Positions 46,056 through 52,831 of a DNA stretch of 64,000 nucleotides are shown here, one piece after another. Position 1 is the first letter of the stretch. Every line of letters starts with the position of its first letter. The translations under genes and the position numbers were made by a program. The notes under the pieces are model-generated. The model saw only the letters and a list, made by a program, of their open reading frames with translations, was not told the DNA's origin and did not search any database. Origin of the DNA: Chlamydiales bacterium (GTDB lineage: Bacteria; Chlamydiota; Chlamydiia; Chlamydiales; Simkaniaceae). The stretch is taken from positions 1 to 64,000 of the forward strand of contig JACKPR010000005.1 of assembly GCA_024233395.1 (NCBI GenBank), given 5' to 3'.

Positions 46056-46144
46056 GCCCTGAGAGGCGGCTACCTCCCAGGGCGTGAAACTAAGGTACAT
46101 CCTTTATAACAGCAGGAACCTTAGCTCCGAGGATTATTTTATCC
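46056..46144 (+). ncRNA. Candidate structured RNA with three hairpins
   Basis: P1: 46056-46083, arms GCCCTGAGAGG and CCTCCCAGGGC, ten of eleven pairs, loop CGGCTA. P2: 46090-46124, CTAAGGT with ACCTTAG plus inner TCC/GGA. P3: 46131-46144, GGAT with ATCC. It lies in the 273-bp gap between the giant coiled-coil gene and a small gene. No U-tract follows P1, so a simple terminator is unlikely; 6S, tmRNA, SRP and RNase P were considered and do not fit. It could be a leader or small RNA. Strand is assumed. Confidence 0.4.
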
Positions 46145-46215
46145 ATCGAAGCAAAAAAAATCTAGTTCTCCGTTTCCTTTAAAGGGTGTGCCTTTTTAAC
46201 AAAGAGGTCGAATCG

Positions 46216-46446
46216 ATGGAAGAACACCCATTTTATTTACAGGAATTATTCAAGAAAGGGCCAAAAGTGACCCTATCCGATCAAGAAATCGCTCACTTTT
46301 TAGGAATTTCGGTTGCATGTGCAAAAAAGTATCGAAAAAGCGATGTCAAACATGCCTTTATTTTTGAAGATGAGAGAACTTTAACATATTACCTTTCGCC
46401 GATCGGTTTTGACAGAGTTCAAACCCAATACCTCAATAGTTTTTAG
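46216..46446 (+). CDS. Small hypothetical protein with helix-turn-helix-like segment
   Basis: ATG at 46216 is preferred (GAGG 7 bp upstream); 76 residues. LSDQEIAHFLGISVACAKKYRK (about 23-44 in two parts) resembles a helix-turn-helix with LGIS at the turn. The rest is mixed alpha/beta. It lies downstream of the structured region and converges on the DUF4143 ATPase. DNA binding is a guess. Confidence 0.5.
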   Translation: MEEHPFYLQELFKKGPKVTLSDQEIAHFLGISVACAKKYRKSDVKHAFIFEDERTLTYYLSPIGFDRVQTQYLNSF

Positions 46447-46454
46447 ATAGGTCC

Positions 46455-47576
46455 CTACAGATCTAACCCCTGAAGAAACCGGAGTCCCTGAACGATCTCT
46501 ATTCCCTTATCGACCCTTTCTTTTTTGAGCTCTTTCACCACTTGAACAGCTGGCAGCCCATACTTTTCATGAAAATATCTTAGCCCTTTCCCAATCGTGT
46601 GATTCCCCACCTTCACCTCAATCATTTTCTCCACCTGACCATCACGTATGCATGCAAAGTCCACCTCATGACGTTCCTTTGTTTGCAAATAACGGAGAGC
46701 ACTATCTTCTCCATGATAATCTACCCTGGCATGCACATGTTTTAACAAACAGTTTGCGACTAAATTCTCAAACTTCACACCCTCACACCCTTTAACAAGC
46801 CCCGTATCAAAAAAATAAACCTTGGGCTCTTTCATCAAGCTCCGGGCAATATTTCGAGAAAAAGGTGTCACTCTAAAAATAATATAAAGAGCCTCCAAAA
46901 TCTGAACATACTTTTTCACCGTATTCGGTGAGACTCCCACATCTTCTGCAATTGCACTATAGGAAATCGGCGAGCCAACCCTCTCTCTCAATAACTCAAA
47001 AATCAATCGAATCGCATTCACATTATGGATGTTTTCAAAGTCCAAAACATCTGTTCGAAGCAAGCTGTCCACATATTGCATCCGCCACCGGTTTGCTTCT
47101 ATGACATCTTCAGCCAAAAATGGCTCAGGAAATCCTCCCCTTTCTAAAAATCGATTCAACGTATAGCTTACCCCAGCTCGATCACATTCAACCGGCGATA
47201 AAGGAAATAATCGGTGTAAAAAGTATCTTCCCGCTAAAGAGTCTCCCACCTGATTAAAAATCTCTAAGCGGGCGCTTCCTGTCACTAGAATCTTCTGGTG
47301 TTCACTCTTTGTATCATAAAGACCTTTCAAGTAGTTCTTCCAATCAGGCATCTTATGAATCTCATCCAAAATAATGAGTTCGACAGAAGGGAGCCACGCT
47401 TCCTCTTTAATCACTTCTCGATCTTCCCGATGATCATAGGTCAAGTAAACCGATGATTCAAACTCCTGAGCAATTTCCTTAGCAAGAGTCGTCTTCCCTG
47501 CTTGCCTTGGACCTGCCAAGAGAACCATTTTCTTCTGAAGATCGCGTAAAATAAGTTTTTTTTGAGCTCTTTCCAT
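46455..47576 (-). CDS. AAA_14/DUF4143 ATPase
   Basis: A 373-residue protein of the widespread AAA_14 plus DUF4143 family. Walker A is GPRQAGKTTLAKE (about 22-34); Walker B is ELIILDEIHKMPDW; sensor text is KILVTGSARLEIF. The C-terminal part has a winged-helix-like GSPISYSAIAEDVGVSPNTVKKY and a nuclease-fold-like end (ERHEVDFACIRDGQVEKMIEVKVG) with the D-x(n)-E-x-K pattern. Such genes are often horizontally spread and of unknown role. Two tandem palindromes stand immediately upstream. Confidence 0.85.
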   Translation of the reverse strand: MERAQKKLILRDLQKKMVLLAGPRQAGKTTLAKEIAQEFESSVYLTYDHREDREVIKEEAWLPSVELIILDEIHKMPDWKNYLKGLYDTKSEHQKILVTGSARLEIFNQVGDSLAGRYFLHRLFPLSPVECDRAGVSYTLNRFLERGGFPEPFLAEDVIEANRWRMQYVDSLLRTDVLDFENIHNVNAIRLIFELLRERVGSPISYSAIAEDVGVSPNTVKKYVQILEALYIIFRVTPFSRNIARSLMKEPKVYFFDTGLVKGCEGVKFENLVANCLLKHVHARVDYHGEDSALRYLQTKERHEVDFACIRDGQVEKMIEVKVGNHTIGKGLRYFHEKYGLPAVQVVKELKKERVDKGIEIVQGLRFLQGLDL

Positions 47577-47580
47577 ACCT

Positions 47581-47642
47581 GACTATTTTGCACGCTATTG
47601 CAAAATAGTCAAGACTATTCCGCAATCCACTGCGGAATAGTC
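47581..47642. promoter_or_regulatory. Two tandem palindromes upstream of the DUF4143 ATPase
   Basis: 47581-47610: GACTATTTTGCA, 6-nt spacer, TGCAAAATAGTC. 47613-47642: GACTATTCCGCA, 6-nt spacer, TGCGGAATAGTC. Both have perfect 12-bp arms and the same spacer length; TT/AA in one is CC/GG in the other, a compensated change. They begin 5 bp upstream of the ATPase ATG. Likely operators or RNA hairpins acting on that gene. Confidence 0.75.
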
Positions 47643-47697
47643 AGCCAAGCAAGTTGTTAATCATTTAAAAATGAGCAAATTAGAGTTTTCTGGCTTA

Positions 47698-47867
47698 TAT
47701 AGATAAAACAGTTTAAAATTGGGATGATTTACCCGGATCTTTCCGGTGTCTTTTGACTCCTTAAAACCTCTCCTTGTCTCATGGACAATGTTCTCGGTTT
47801 TAAGAAGTCAAAATCCATCAAAAATCTCTAGTCTAAATCATCCCAATTTTAAAGTGTTTTATCTATA
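47698..47867. repeat. Nested palindromic element, type 3 (170 bp)
   Basis: Outer 34-bp arms 47698-47731 (begins TATAGATAAAAC) and 47834-47867 (ends GTTTTATCTATA), one mismatch. Inner 18-bp arms 47751-47768 (TTTTGACTCCTTAAAACC) and 47796-47813, one mismatch. The loop at 47772-47791 is the exact reverse complement of the 20-nt loop of the element at 27821-27840. It lies in the gap between the ATPase and yajC. Confidence 0.85.
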
Positions 47868-47870
47868 GCT

Positions 47871-47906
47871 AAAAAAAAGCGGCCCCCTTTAAGAAGGAGA
47901 CCGCAT
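47871..47906 (-). terminator. Intrinsic terminator of yajC
   Basis: On the minus strand, GCGGTCTCCTT and AAGGGGGCCGC form a GC-rich stem (two non-Watson-Crick or mismatched positions), followed by eight T. It is 40 bp after the yajC stop codon. Confidence 0.8.
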
Positions 47907-47946
47907 AAAATCATTTCTCAGTACACAATGTACTGAGGAATTCTTC

Positions 47947-48333
47947 TTAAGCGCCGTTTGTTTGTGGCTCAGAAGTTTCTGCTGATTGTTCACTTCCTGG
48001 CTTCACATCAGAAATCGCTGCTGTGAGGACTTCGATTTTAGAACCATCAATCATCTTTAAGATGACTGTATCTTTTTCAACGCGAACTAAGGTTCCAACA
48101 ATCCCCATTGCTGTCACGCGATCTCCTTTCTGCATGCTACTTCTTTGTTGCTGCATTTTCTTCCGTCTTTTTTGCTCTGGACGCCAAAGAATCATATAGA
48201 AGAAAACAAGAGCAATACCAATCATCATCAAGGTTTGCCACATGCTTTGTTGGCGACCAGCAGGAGCGGCTTCTTCAGCAAAAAGTGTTGCGGATAAACA
48301 AAGGGGGGCAAGAAAGTAAAAAGCTTTTTTCAT
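47947..48333 (-). CDS. yajC: Preprotein translocase accessory subunit YajC
   Basis: Small single-TM protein of the SecDF-YajC complex, 128 residues. A hydrophobic N-terminal stretch (AFYFLAPLCLSATLFA) could be a signal peptide. The conserved TM and following text is ALVFFYMILWRPEQKRRKKM, then KGDRVTAMGIVGTLVRVEKD, typical of YajC. Single gene with its own terminator. Confidence 0.92.
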   Translation of the reverse strand: MKKAFYFLAPLCLSATLFAEEAAPAGRQQSMWQTLMMIGIALVFFYMILWRPEQKRRKKMQQQRSSMQKGDRVTAMGIVGTLVRVEKDTVILKMIDGSKIEVLTAAISDVKPGSEQSAETSEPQTNGA

Positions 48334-48382
48334 GAGGGTTCCTCGTTAAAATTTTTTAGAAATAATTATGATTATACCTGAT

Positions 48383-49747
48383 TCAGCTTTTTTCTAGAAC
48401 AGCGATGTTCTCTAAGTGGTGGGTATGGGGAAATTGATCGACAGGCTGAAGTGCTTTTAGGGAATACCCTGCCGCAATTAGCTCAGAAATATTTTGACTT
48501 TGTGTGAGGGGGTTGCATGAGATGTATACAATTTTTTTTGGGGAAAGTTTGATTAAATTTTTAATTGCTGTGGGGTCTAATCCAGATCGTGGGGGATCAA
48601 TGATTGCAATGTCTGCAGCTTCTGATAATTGAGAGAGGACTTTTCCGACATCTCCTTTATGGAGGGTGATATTGGAAAGGTTATTTTCTTGAATATTGAC
48701 CTCTGCATCACAAATTGCATAAGGACTAAGCTCAATACCCACTACTTTCTTGACATAAGGAGCAAAGACAATCCCCAGTGTTGCCGTTCCGCAGTAAAGA
48801 TCAAAGAAAGTCGCGCTCGGCTCTGGATCTGCAAGTTTCAACGCCTCCGTATAAAGCTTTTCTGCTTGAAAAGGGTTGGGTTGAAAAAAGGAGTCGGGGC
48901 TTATCTTAAAGGTGAGCTCCCTTCCTTTAACATGAAGAGTCTCTTCAATAAGATCGGGGCCATGAAGATGCATTTCATAAAAAGTTGTCGGGGTTCCTTT
49001 AGCAATGCGTTGGATCCGAAGGAAAACACTTGGCGATTCATCAGGAAGTGCATCGAGAACAGCTTTTTTAAAGGATTCGATTTCGGTTTTATTGATCATA
49101 AAATCAGGGTTCCCTGAAATCGTGATAAAAACCATCTTATCCCCTGTTCGCTTCCCTTCACGAAGGGTTAAAGTACGAAGGGTTCCTTGATCCGTATAGG
49201 CATGGTAAGCTTTTAATGAACTCTTCTCCCACCAGTGACGCACAGCTGTTAAAACTTCAATAAACCAAGGAGAGGTTAAGTGACATTCTTCAAGGTTTAG
49301 GACGCGTCCTTTGGAACGGGCAATGATGAGTCCTAAGAATTTTTTCCCCTCTTTATTTTGAGAAAAAGTGTACTCCATTTTATTCCGATAGTGCCAAGGC
49401 TCCTCTGCAGGAATAATCGGAAGAGGCTTTTTGCCAAAGAGTGTTTCGATCTGTTTTTCTTTTGTTTGAAGTTGGGCTAAGTAGGCCTTTTGTTGCCATG
49501 TACACCCCCCACATGTTCCCGCATGTTTGCAGCGAGGCGTTACTCGATCTCCTGAGGGAATGACAATTTCTTTAAGTGTTGTGGAATAAATCTTTTTTTT
49601 CTTTTTTCCTAATTCCGCTAAAGCAGTATCCCCCACGACTGTACCGACAACTTCAGCAGACACAAAAGGACTATCAGGATTTTTTTGGAGTGTTCCGAGG
49701 CCATGCCCTCGTTTAGAATATTTTGAGATTTTTATTTGAAACTCCAT
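48383..49747 (-). CDS. rlmD: 23S rRNA (uracil-C5)-methyltransferase, RlmD/RumA type
   Basis: SAM-dependent m5U methyltransferase. ATG at 49747 is chosen (GAGGAA just upstream), 454 residues. A TRAM-like domain opens the protein. A 4Fe-4S Cys set is seen as CKHAGTCGGCTWQQK. The SAM site reads FFDLYCGTATLGIVF, the catalytic Cys lies in KIVYISCNPLTQSQN, and the C-terminal Glu in HHLENIAVL. RlmD, RlmC and TrmA-like specificities cannot be separated by eye. Confidence 0.9.
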   Translation of the reverse strand: MEFQIKISKYSKRGHGLGTLQKNPDSPFVSAEVVGTVVGDTALAELGKKKKKIYSTTLKEIVIPSGDRVTPRCKHAGTCGGCTWQQKAYLAQLQTKEKQIETLFGKKPLPIIPAEEPWHYRNKMEYTFSQNKEGKKFLGLIIARSKGRVLNLEECHLTSPWFIEVLTAVRHWWEKSSLKAYHAYTDQGTLRTLTLREGKRTGDKMVFITISGNPDFMINKTEIESFKKAVLDALPDESPSVFLRIQRIAKGTPTTFYEMHLHGPDLIEETLHVKGRELTFKISPDSFFQPNPFQAEKLYTEALKLADPEPSATFFDLYCGTATLGIVFAPYVKKVVGIELSPYAICDAEVNIQENNLSNITLHKGDVGKVLSQLSEAADIAIIDPPRSGLDPTAIKNLIKLSPKKIVYISCNPLTQSQNISELIAAGYSLKALQPVDQFPHTHHLENIAVLEKS

Positions 49748-49778
49748 GATTCCTCTTGTATTGAGCAAAAGGAATCAT
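49746..49778 (-). promoter_or_regulatory. Hairpin covering the rlmD ribosome site and start codon
   Basis: ATGATTCCT at 49746-49754 is perfectly complementary to AGGAATCAT at 49770-49778, loop 15 nt. In the minus-strand RNA the 3' arm contains the AGGAA ribosome site and the first two bases of the start codon, so folding would block initiation. It lies between hctA and rlmD and might also end hctA transcripts. Confidence 0.5.
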
Positions 49779-49798
49779 AGAGTGAAACGGAGGAAGTG

Positions 49799-50101
49799 TC
49801 AACGACGCTTTTGTCTTCTGACGGCTTTTTTCTTACGCGCAGGTGCTTTTTTTCGCGTCGCTTTTTTCTTGGTCGCTTTTTTCTTGCGCGTTGTTTTCTT
49901 TGCTTTACGCTTTTTACCGCCCTTTTTATCAGCAGCAATAGACTCTTTACGATACTGTTTTGCAAGCTTTGCAAACTTAATCGTTCCAGTTCTTACCCGT
50001 TGAGAAGCGGCTTTATTTCCTTTTTCAGAAGCCTTTCTGAGATCCATTGCGAGATCCATGAGCATTGCTTCCATATTCTTAATTGTGTTGCTTAGTGTCA
50101 T
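49799..50101 (-). CDS. hctA: Histone H1-like protein Hc1
   Basis: Chlamydial chromatin-condensing protein of 100 residues. The N-terminal helical part (NTIKNMEAMLMDLAMDLRK, then EKGNKAASQRVRTGTIK) closely follows the conserved Hc1 N-terminus. From about residue 60 the tail is almost all Lys, Arg, Ala and Thr, with KKATRKKA-type repeats. A GGAGG site precedes ATG. This gene supports placement in Chlamydiae. It is expected to be late-expressed, with nucleoid compaction in elementary bodies. Confidence 0.93.
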   Translation of the reverse strand: MTLSNTIKNMEAMLMDLAMDLRKASEKGNKAASQRVRTGTIKFAKLAKQYRKESIAADKKGGKKRKAKKTTRKKKATKKKATRKKAPARKKKAVRRQKRR

Positions 50102-50179
50102 TTGGTCGAAACCTCCAAAAATTTTAACGTTCTGATTTTTTCAATAAAAAAAATTTTAGATAATGTGCAATGACTTTTT

Positions 50180-51010
50180 TTAAGAAAATAATTCTGCAGG
50201 CTTTGTATGATTTGCAAATCGCTTCATTAGGTCTTGAATTCTTAAGGGGATAACGCAATTGTTAATGACATGATTGTCAATTTGAATCACTGGCATTATT
50301 TCTTTATTACTCGAAGTTAAAAAGACTCCTTCAAAACTTGGTATTTCTGATTTATGGATCGCTCTTTCTTCAACTTCTTCAATTTCTAAAACAACTTTCC
50401 GTGTAACCCCTTCTAAAACTCCTTCCTTAGGAGTGATCACCTTTCCTTCCTTTAGAGCAAAAAAATTCGCTGTTCCTGTTTCAAGCAAAAACCCTTGTTC
50501 ATTATAAAAAAGGACATCGACAGCCCCCTTTTTTTCTCCCTCTTTCAATGCCACAATTGCAGGAAGATATTGAGTGCTTTTTGCCTTAGGAAAAGGTCTT
50601 TGGTAACAATCTGTCGTAATTTTGATTCCCTTTTCAAAATAAATTTCTGGAAAGGGTTTAAAAGGATAAGCAATAGCAAAGAAAACAGGGGGACCTTCTG
50701 GCATCAGTTGATTCTCAGAAACGCCTCCTGTCAAGACCACTTTGACACTCGTCTCGGGAAAAGAAACTCTCCGAATCAGTTCTTCAATGATCTCTTCCAT
50801 TTCTTCAAGACTTTTAGGAACTTTTAATCCGATTTCTTCTGCAGAAAAAATAAACCGTTCTAAATGATCTTTTGCTCGAAAAGGTTTCCCTCCATACGTG
50901 CGGAGGTAATCCATGACACCAAAACCGCGCAAAACACTTAAATCAAGCGCTGACACAGTTGCCTTTTGTCCATCAATAAACTGATCGTTAATATAGATAA
51001 GTGTTTTCAT
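50180..51010 (-). CDS. Class IV aminotransferase (BCAT/DAAT/PabC-like)
   Basis: Fold-type IV PLP enzyme of 276 residues. The Schiff-base lysine is in AKSTQYLPAIVALKEG (Lys144). The phosphate-binding Glu and Asn lie in ETGTANFFALKEG. The N-terminus YINDQFIDGQKATVSALD is typical. Branched-chain aminotransferase, D-amino acid aminotransferase and aminodeoxychorismate lyase share these marks; size slightly favours the last two. It lies 33 bp after the tail-anchored cluster in the same direction. Confidence 0.8.
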   Translation of the reverse strand: MKTLIYINDQFIDGQKATVSALDLSVLRGFGVMDYLRTYGGKPFRAKDHLERFIFSAEEIGLKVPKSLEEMEEIIEELIRRVSFPETSVKVVLTGGVSENQLMPEGPPVFFAIAYPFKPFPEIYFEKGIKITTDCYQRPFPKAKSTQYLPAIVALKEGEKKGAVDVLFYNEQGFLLETGTANFFALKEGKVITPKEGVLEGVTRKVVLEIEEVEERAIHKSEIPSFEGVFLTSSNKEIMPVIQIDNHVINNCVIPLRIQDLMKRFANHTKPAELFS

Positions 51011-51043
51011 TCTCTAGATGATGCCAAAGAAGGGAATTTATCG

Positions 51044-52003
51044 CTAAACCTTTTGCTGCACTGGAACATCTGGCTTTCTAATCCATTGAAGAACAGGAGG
51101 CACCACATACCGATAAGTCAAAAAGGCAAACATAAGTCCTGAAATCACCCATAAAGGTGTCCAACACATACTTCTCTCTCCAGATCGAGGCGTGTCACCC
51201 ATTTGTTTTTTACCAAAACGATGAGACTGAACTTGTGCTTCTCTCGCACTGAGCAATTGTTCAATTGCCGCTCTTTCTCCCTTTTGCCAAGAGACTTGGT
51301 CTTTATGAGTATTAAAAAGGCTAATAAAGCACGCTCGAATCTCTAAACGAAGTGTTTTTTCACCACTCACTGTTGAAGGGCAATGTTCTAAAACAAGCAT
51401 CATGATTTCATAAAAATTCACATCAGCATCACAAGGGGTTTTCGTTCCATTATAAAGCTCTTTAATCTTATAACAAGATCCATTGAATTTAACGAATAAA
51501 TCAGGGTCATCGGGATACCTTCCCTGGAGTTTCTCAAAAGGGGTTGAAGAAGCTGGCAGTTCATCTCTTGTAATAACACGTTGAGGCGTACTGCGAAATA
51601 ACGTGCCGATTAACGAATTTAATGTAAGTTTGTCCTGTGATGAAAAAACCCTGGAATCCCCCCAAACTGGAAGAGCTAACTCAAGAAAATTAGCACGGAG
51701 AGTTCCTTTAAATGTCGGTTCGCGTCCAACTGTATCTGCCGGACATTCCTGTAAAATCACCTTCAAAACCTCTGCGAACCGATGCCCATGAGCTTCAACA
51801 TGCAATTCAACTCGTCGATCATAATAGGCATAAATGGCCTGCGAGGTATCTAGGGGAAGATCATTTAAAAAGGAGCTCTCATGTTCTAAACGAAATTGTG
51901 TGAGTAGTGGTAACAGCCTTTCCGTAAAATCATAGGTTTCTTGCGTCCCTTTTCGATAAACTTCAGAAGTTGCTCCTGATGAGGTTTGTTTTAAAATATC
52001 CAT
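51044..52003 (-). CDS. Tail-anchored module protein (2 copies of the YYDG/VLxAV module)
   Basis: A 319-residue protein of unknown family. Two copies of a repeated module lie at about 55-110 (IYAYYDRR, FAEVLKVILQEC, LRANFLEL) and 179-230 (IKELYNGT, FYEIMMLVLEHC, IRACFISLF). A C-terminal TM helix (PLWVISGLMFAFLTYRYVV) is followed by a short basic end. No N-terminal signal. It is the last of four clustered tail-anchored genes, 18 bp after the previous one. Host or inclusion membrane location is inferred. Confidence 0.6.
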   Translation of the reverse strand: MDILKQTSSGATSEVYRKGTQETYDFTERLLPLLTQFRLEHESSFLNDLPLDTSQAIYAYYDRRVELHVEAHGHRFAEVLKVILQECPADTVGREPTFKGTLRANFLELALPVWGDSRVFSSQDKLTLNSLIGTLFRSTPQRVITRDELPASSTPFEKLQGRYPDDPDLFVKFNGSCYKIKELYNGTKTPCDADVNFYEIMMLVLEHCPSTVSGEKTLRLEIRACFISLFNTHKDQVSWQKGERAAIEQLLSAREAQVQSHRFGKKQMGDTPRSGERSMCWTPLWVISGLMFAFLTYRYVVPPVLQWIRKPDVPVQQKV

Positions 52004-52021
52004 AGAACTCCCCTATAACAT

Positions 52022-52831
52022 CTAATTTTTCACAAAAATGTTAGTATTTTTTGTAAAAGAATACAACCGGAAAATTTTACGCCCAAATCCAATCATCAGT
52101 GACAATGTTACGATAAGACCGATCACCGTTCGCATTTTTTTTCCAAGCTCTGCATCATCAACGATTTTTTCCGCATCAACTGTTTGGGTTCTCACTTCTC
52201 CCCCCATTACTTGTTGCGCACTCTCATGAACTTGATGAATAAAAGCCTCTCTTAAGAGGAGATTATAGAGAAAAAAGTTCAGCTCATTTCTAAAGAGTTT
52301 ATTCACAAATTCCTGAATCGATCGACACTCTTCATAATCAAAAAAATCATAGAGTTTTTTAGCAAGAGCTCGGTGTGTTTGCAAAGCACCGACCCGACTT
52401 TCAGAAGCAACGGAATCATAAGTGAGTCGAGCTTGAAGACTTTGTGTTGCTGTGCCATCTTTTTCCATACACCAAGCAAAAAAAGCTCCCTCTTCAGAAA
52501 CTGCTCTTTCAATAAGAAAGAGATTCAGGACAACCCCTTCTTCAAGAGAGGTTGTTTCTTGGTGGTGCTCGACCCGATGTTCTCCCTCAAGTTTTACCGG
52601 CTGAACTAAAACGGGCTCTCCTAACTTTTCCCTATAGTTAGGGACCTCTGCATACCACGTGATCTTTTGCCGACAAGTGGGACAATTACGCCCCCCTCTT
52701 TCAATATATTCTTGAAAATTACTTTTCTCAAAAAAATGCTCACAAACCCCAACGATTGCATCGACAACAGGATCTAGATTAATCGGGCAGTTGGGAACTT
52801 CTCTAGGAAGGGTGATTTGTACGCGTTCCAT
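52022..52831 (-). CDS. SP-RING/U-box-like protein with C-terminal TM, candidate E3 ligase
   Basis: A 269-residue protein. Residues 12-56 read NCPINLDPVVDAIVGVCEH, later GGRNCPTCRQKI: C15-P-I, DPV, Cys30-x-His32, Cys50-x2-Cys53. One complete Cys-His-Cys-Cys zinc site with the second site missing is the SP-RING (Nse2) pattern; U-box proteins also share CPI and DPV. The middle is helical and unrecognised. A C-terminal TM (TVIGLIVTLSLMIGF) anchors it. The start overlaps the previous gene by 29 bp, so they share a transcript. Confidence 0.6.
   Translation of the reverse strand: MERVQITLPREVPNCPINLDPVVDAIVGVCEHFFEKSNFQEYIERGGRNCPTCRQKITWYAEVPNYREKLGEPVLVQPVKLEGEHRVEHHQETTSLEEGVVLNLFLIERAVSEEGAFFAWCMEKDGTATQSLQARLTYDSVASESRVGALQTHRALAKKLYDFFDYEECRSIQEFVNKLFRNELNFFLYNLLLREAFIHQVHESAQQVMGGEVRTQTVDAEKIVDDAELGKKMRTVIGLIVTLSLMIGFGRKIFRLYSFTKNTNIFVKN

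Noticed and set aside
46030..46160. 6S RNA, tmRNA, SRP RNA or RNase P RNA in the gap after the giant coiled-coil gene
   Set aside because: Conserved sequence blocks of these RNAs are missing and the span is too short for tmRNA or RNase P.
47581..47867. CRISPR array
   Set aside because: Repeats here are inverted, only two units, and of unequal spacing; no cas genes are in the window.
49746..50095. Plus-strand frames rich in Phe and Leu opposite hctA
   Set aside because: They are the complement of the Lys/Arg-rich hctA codons and have no ribosome site.
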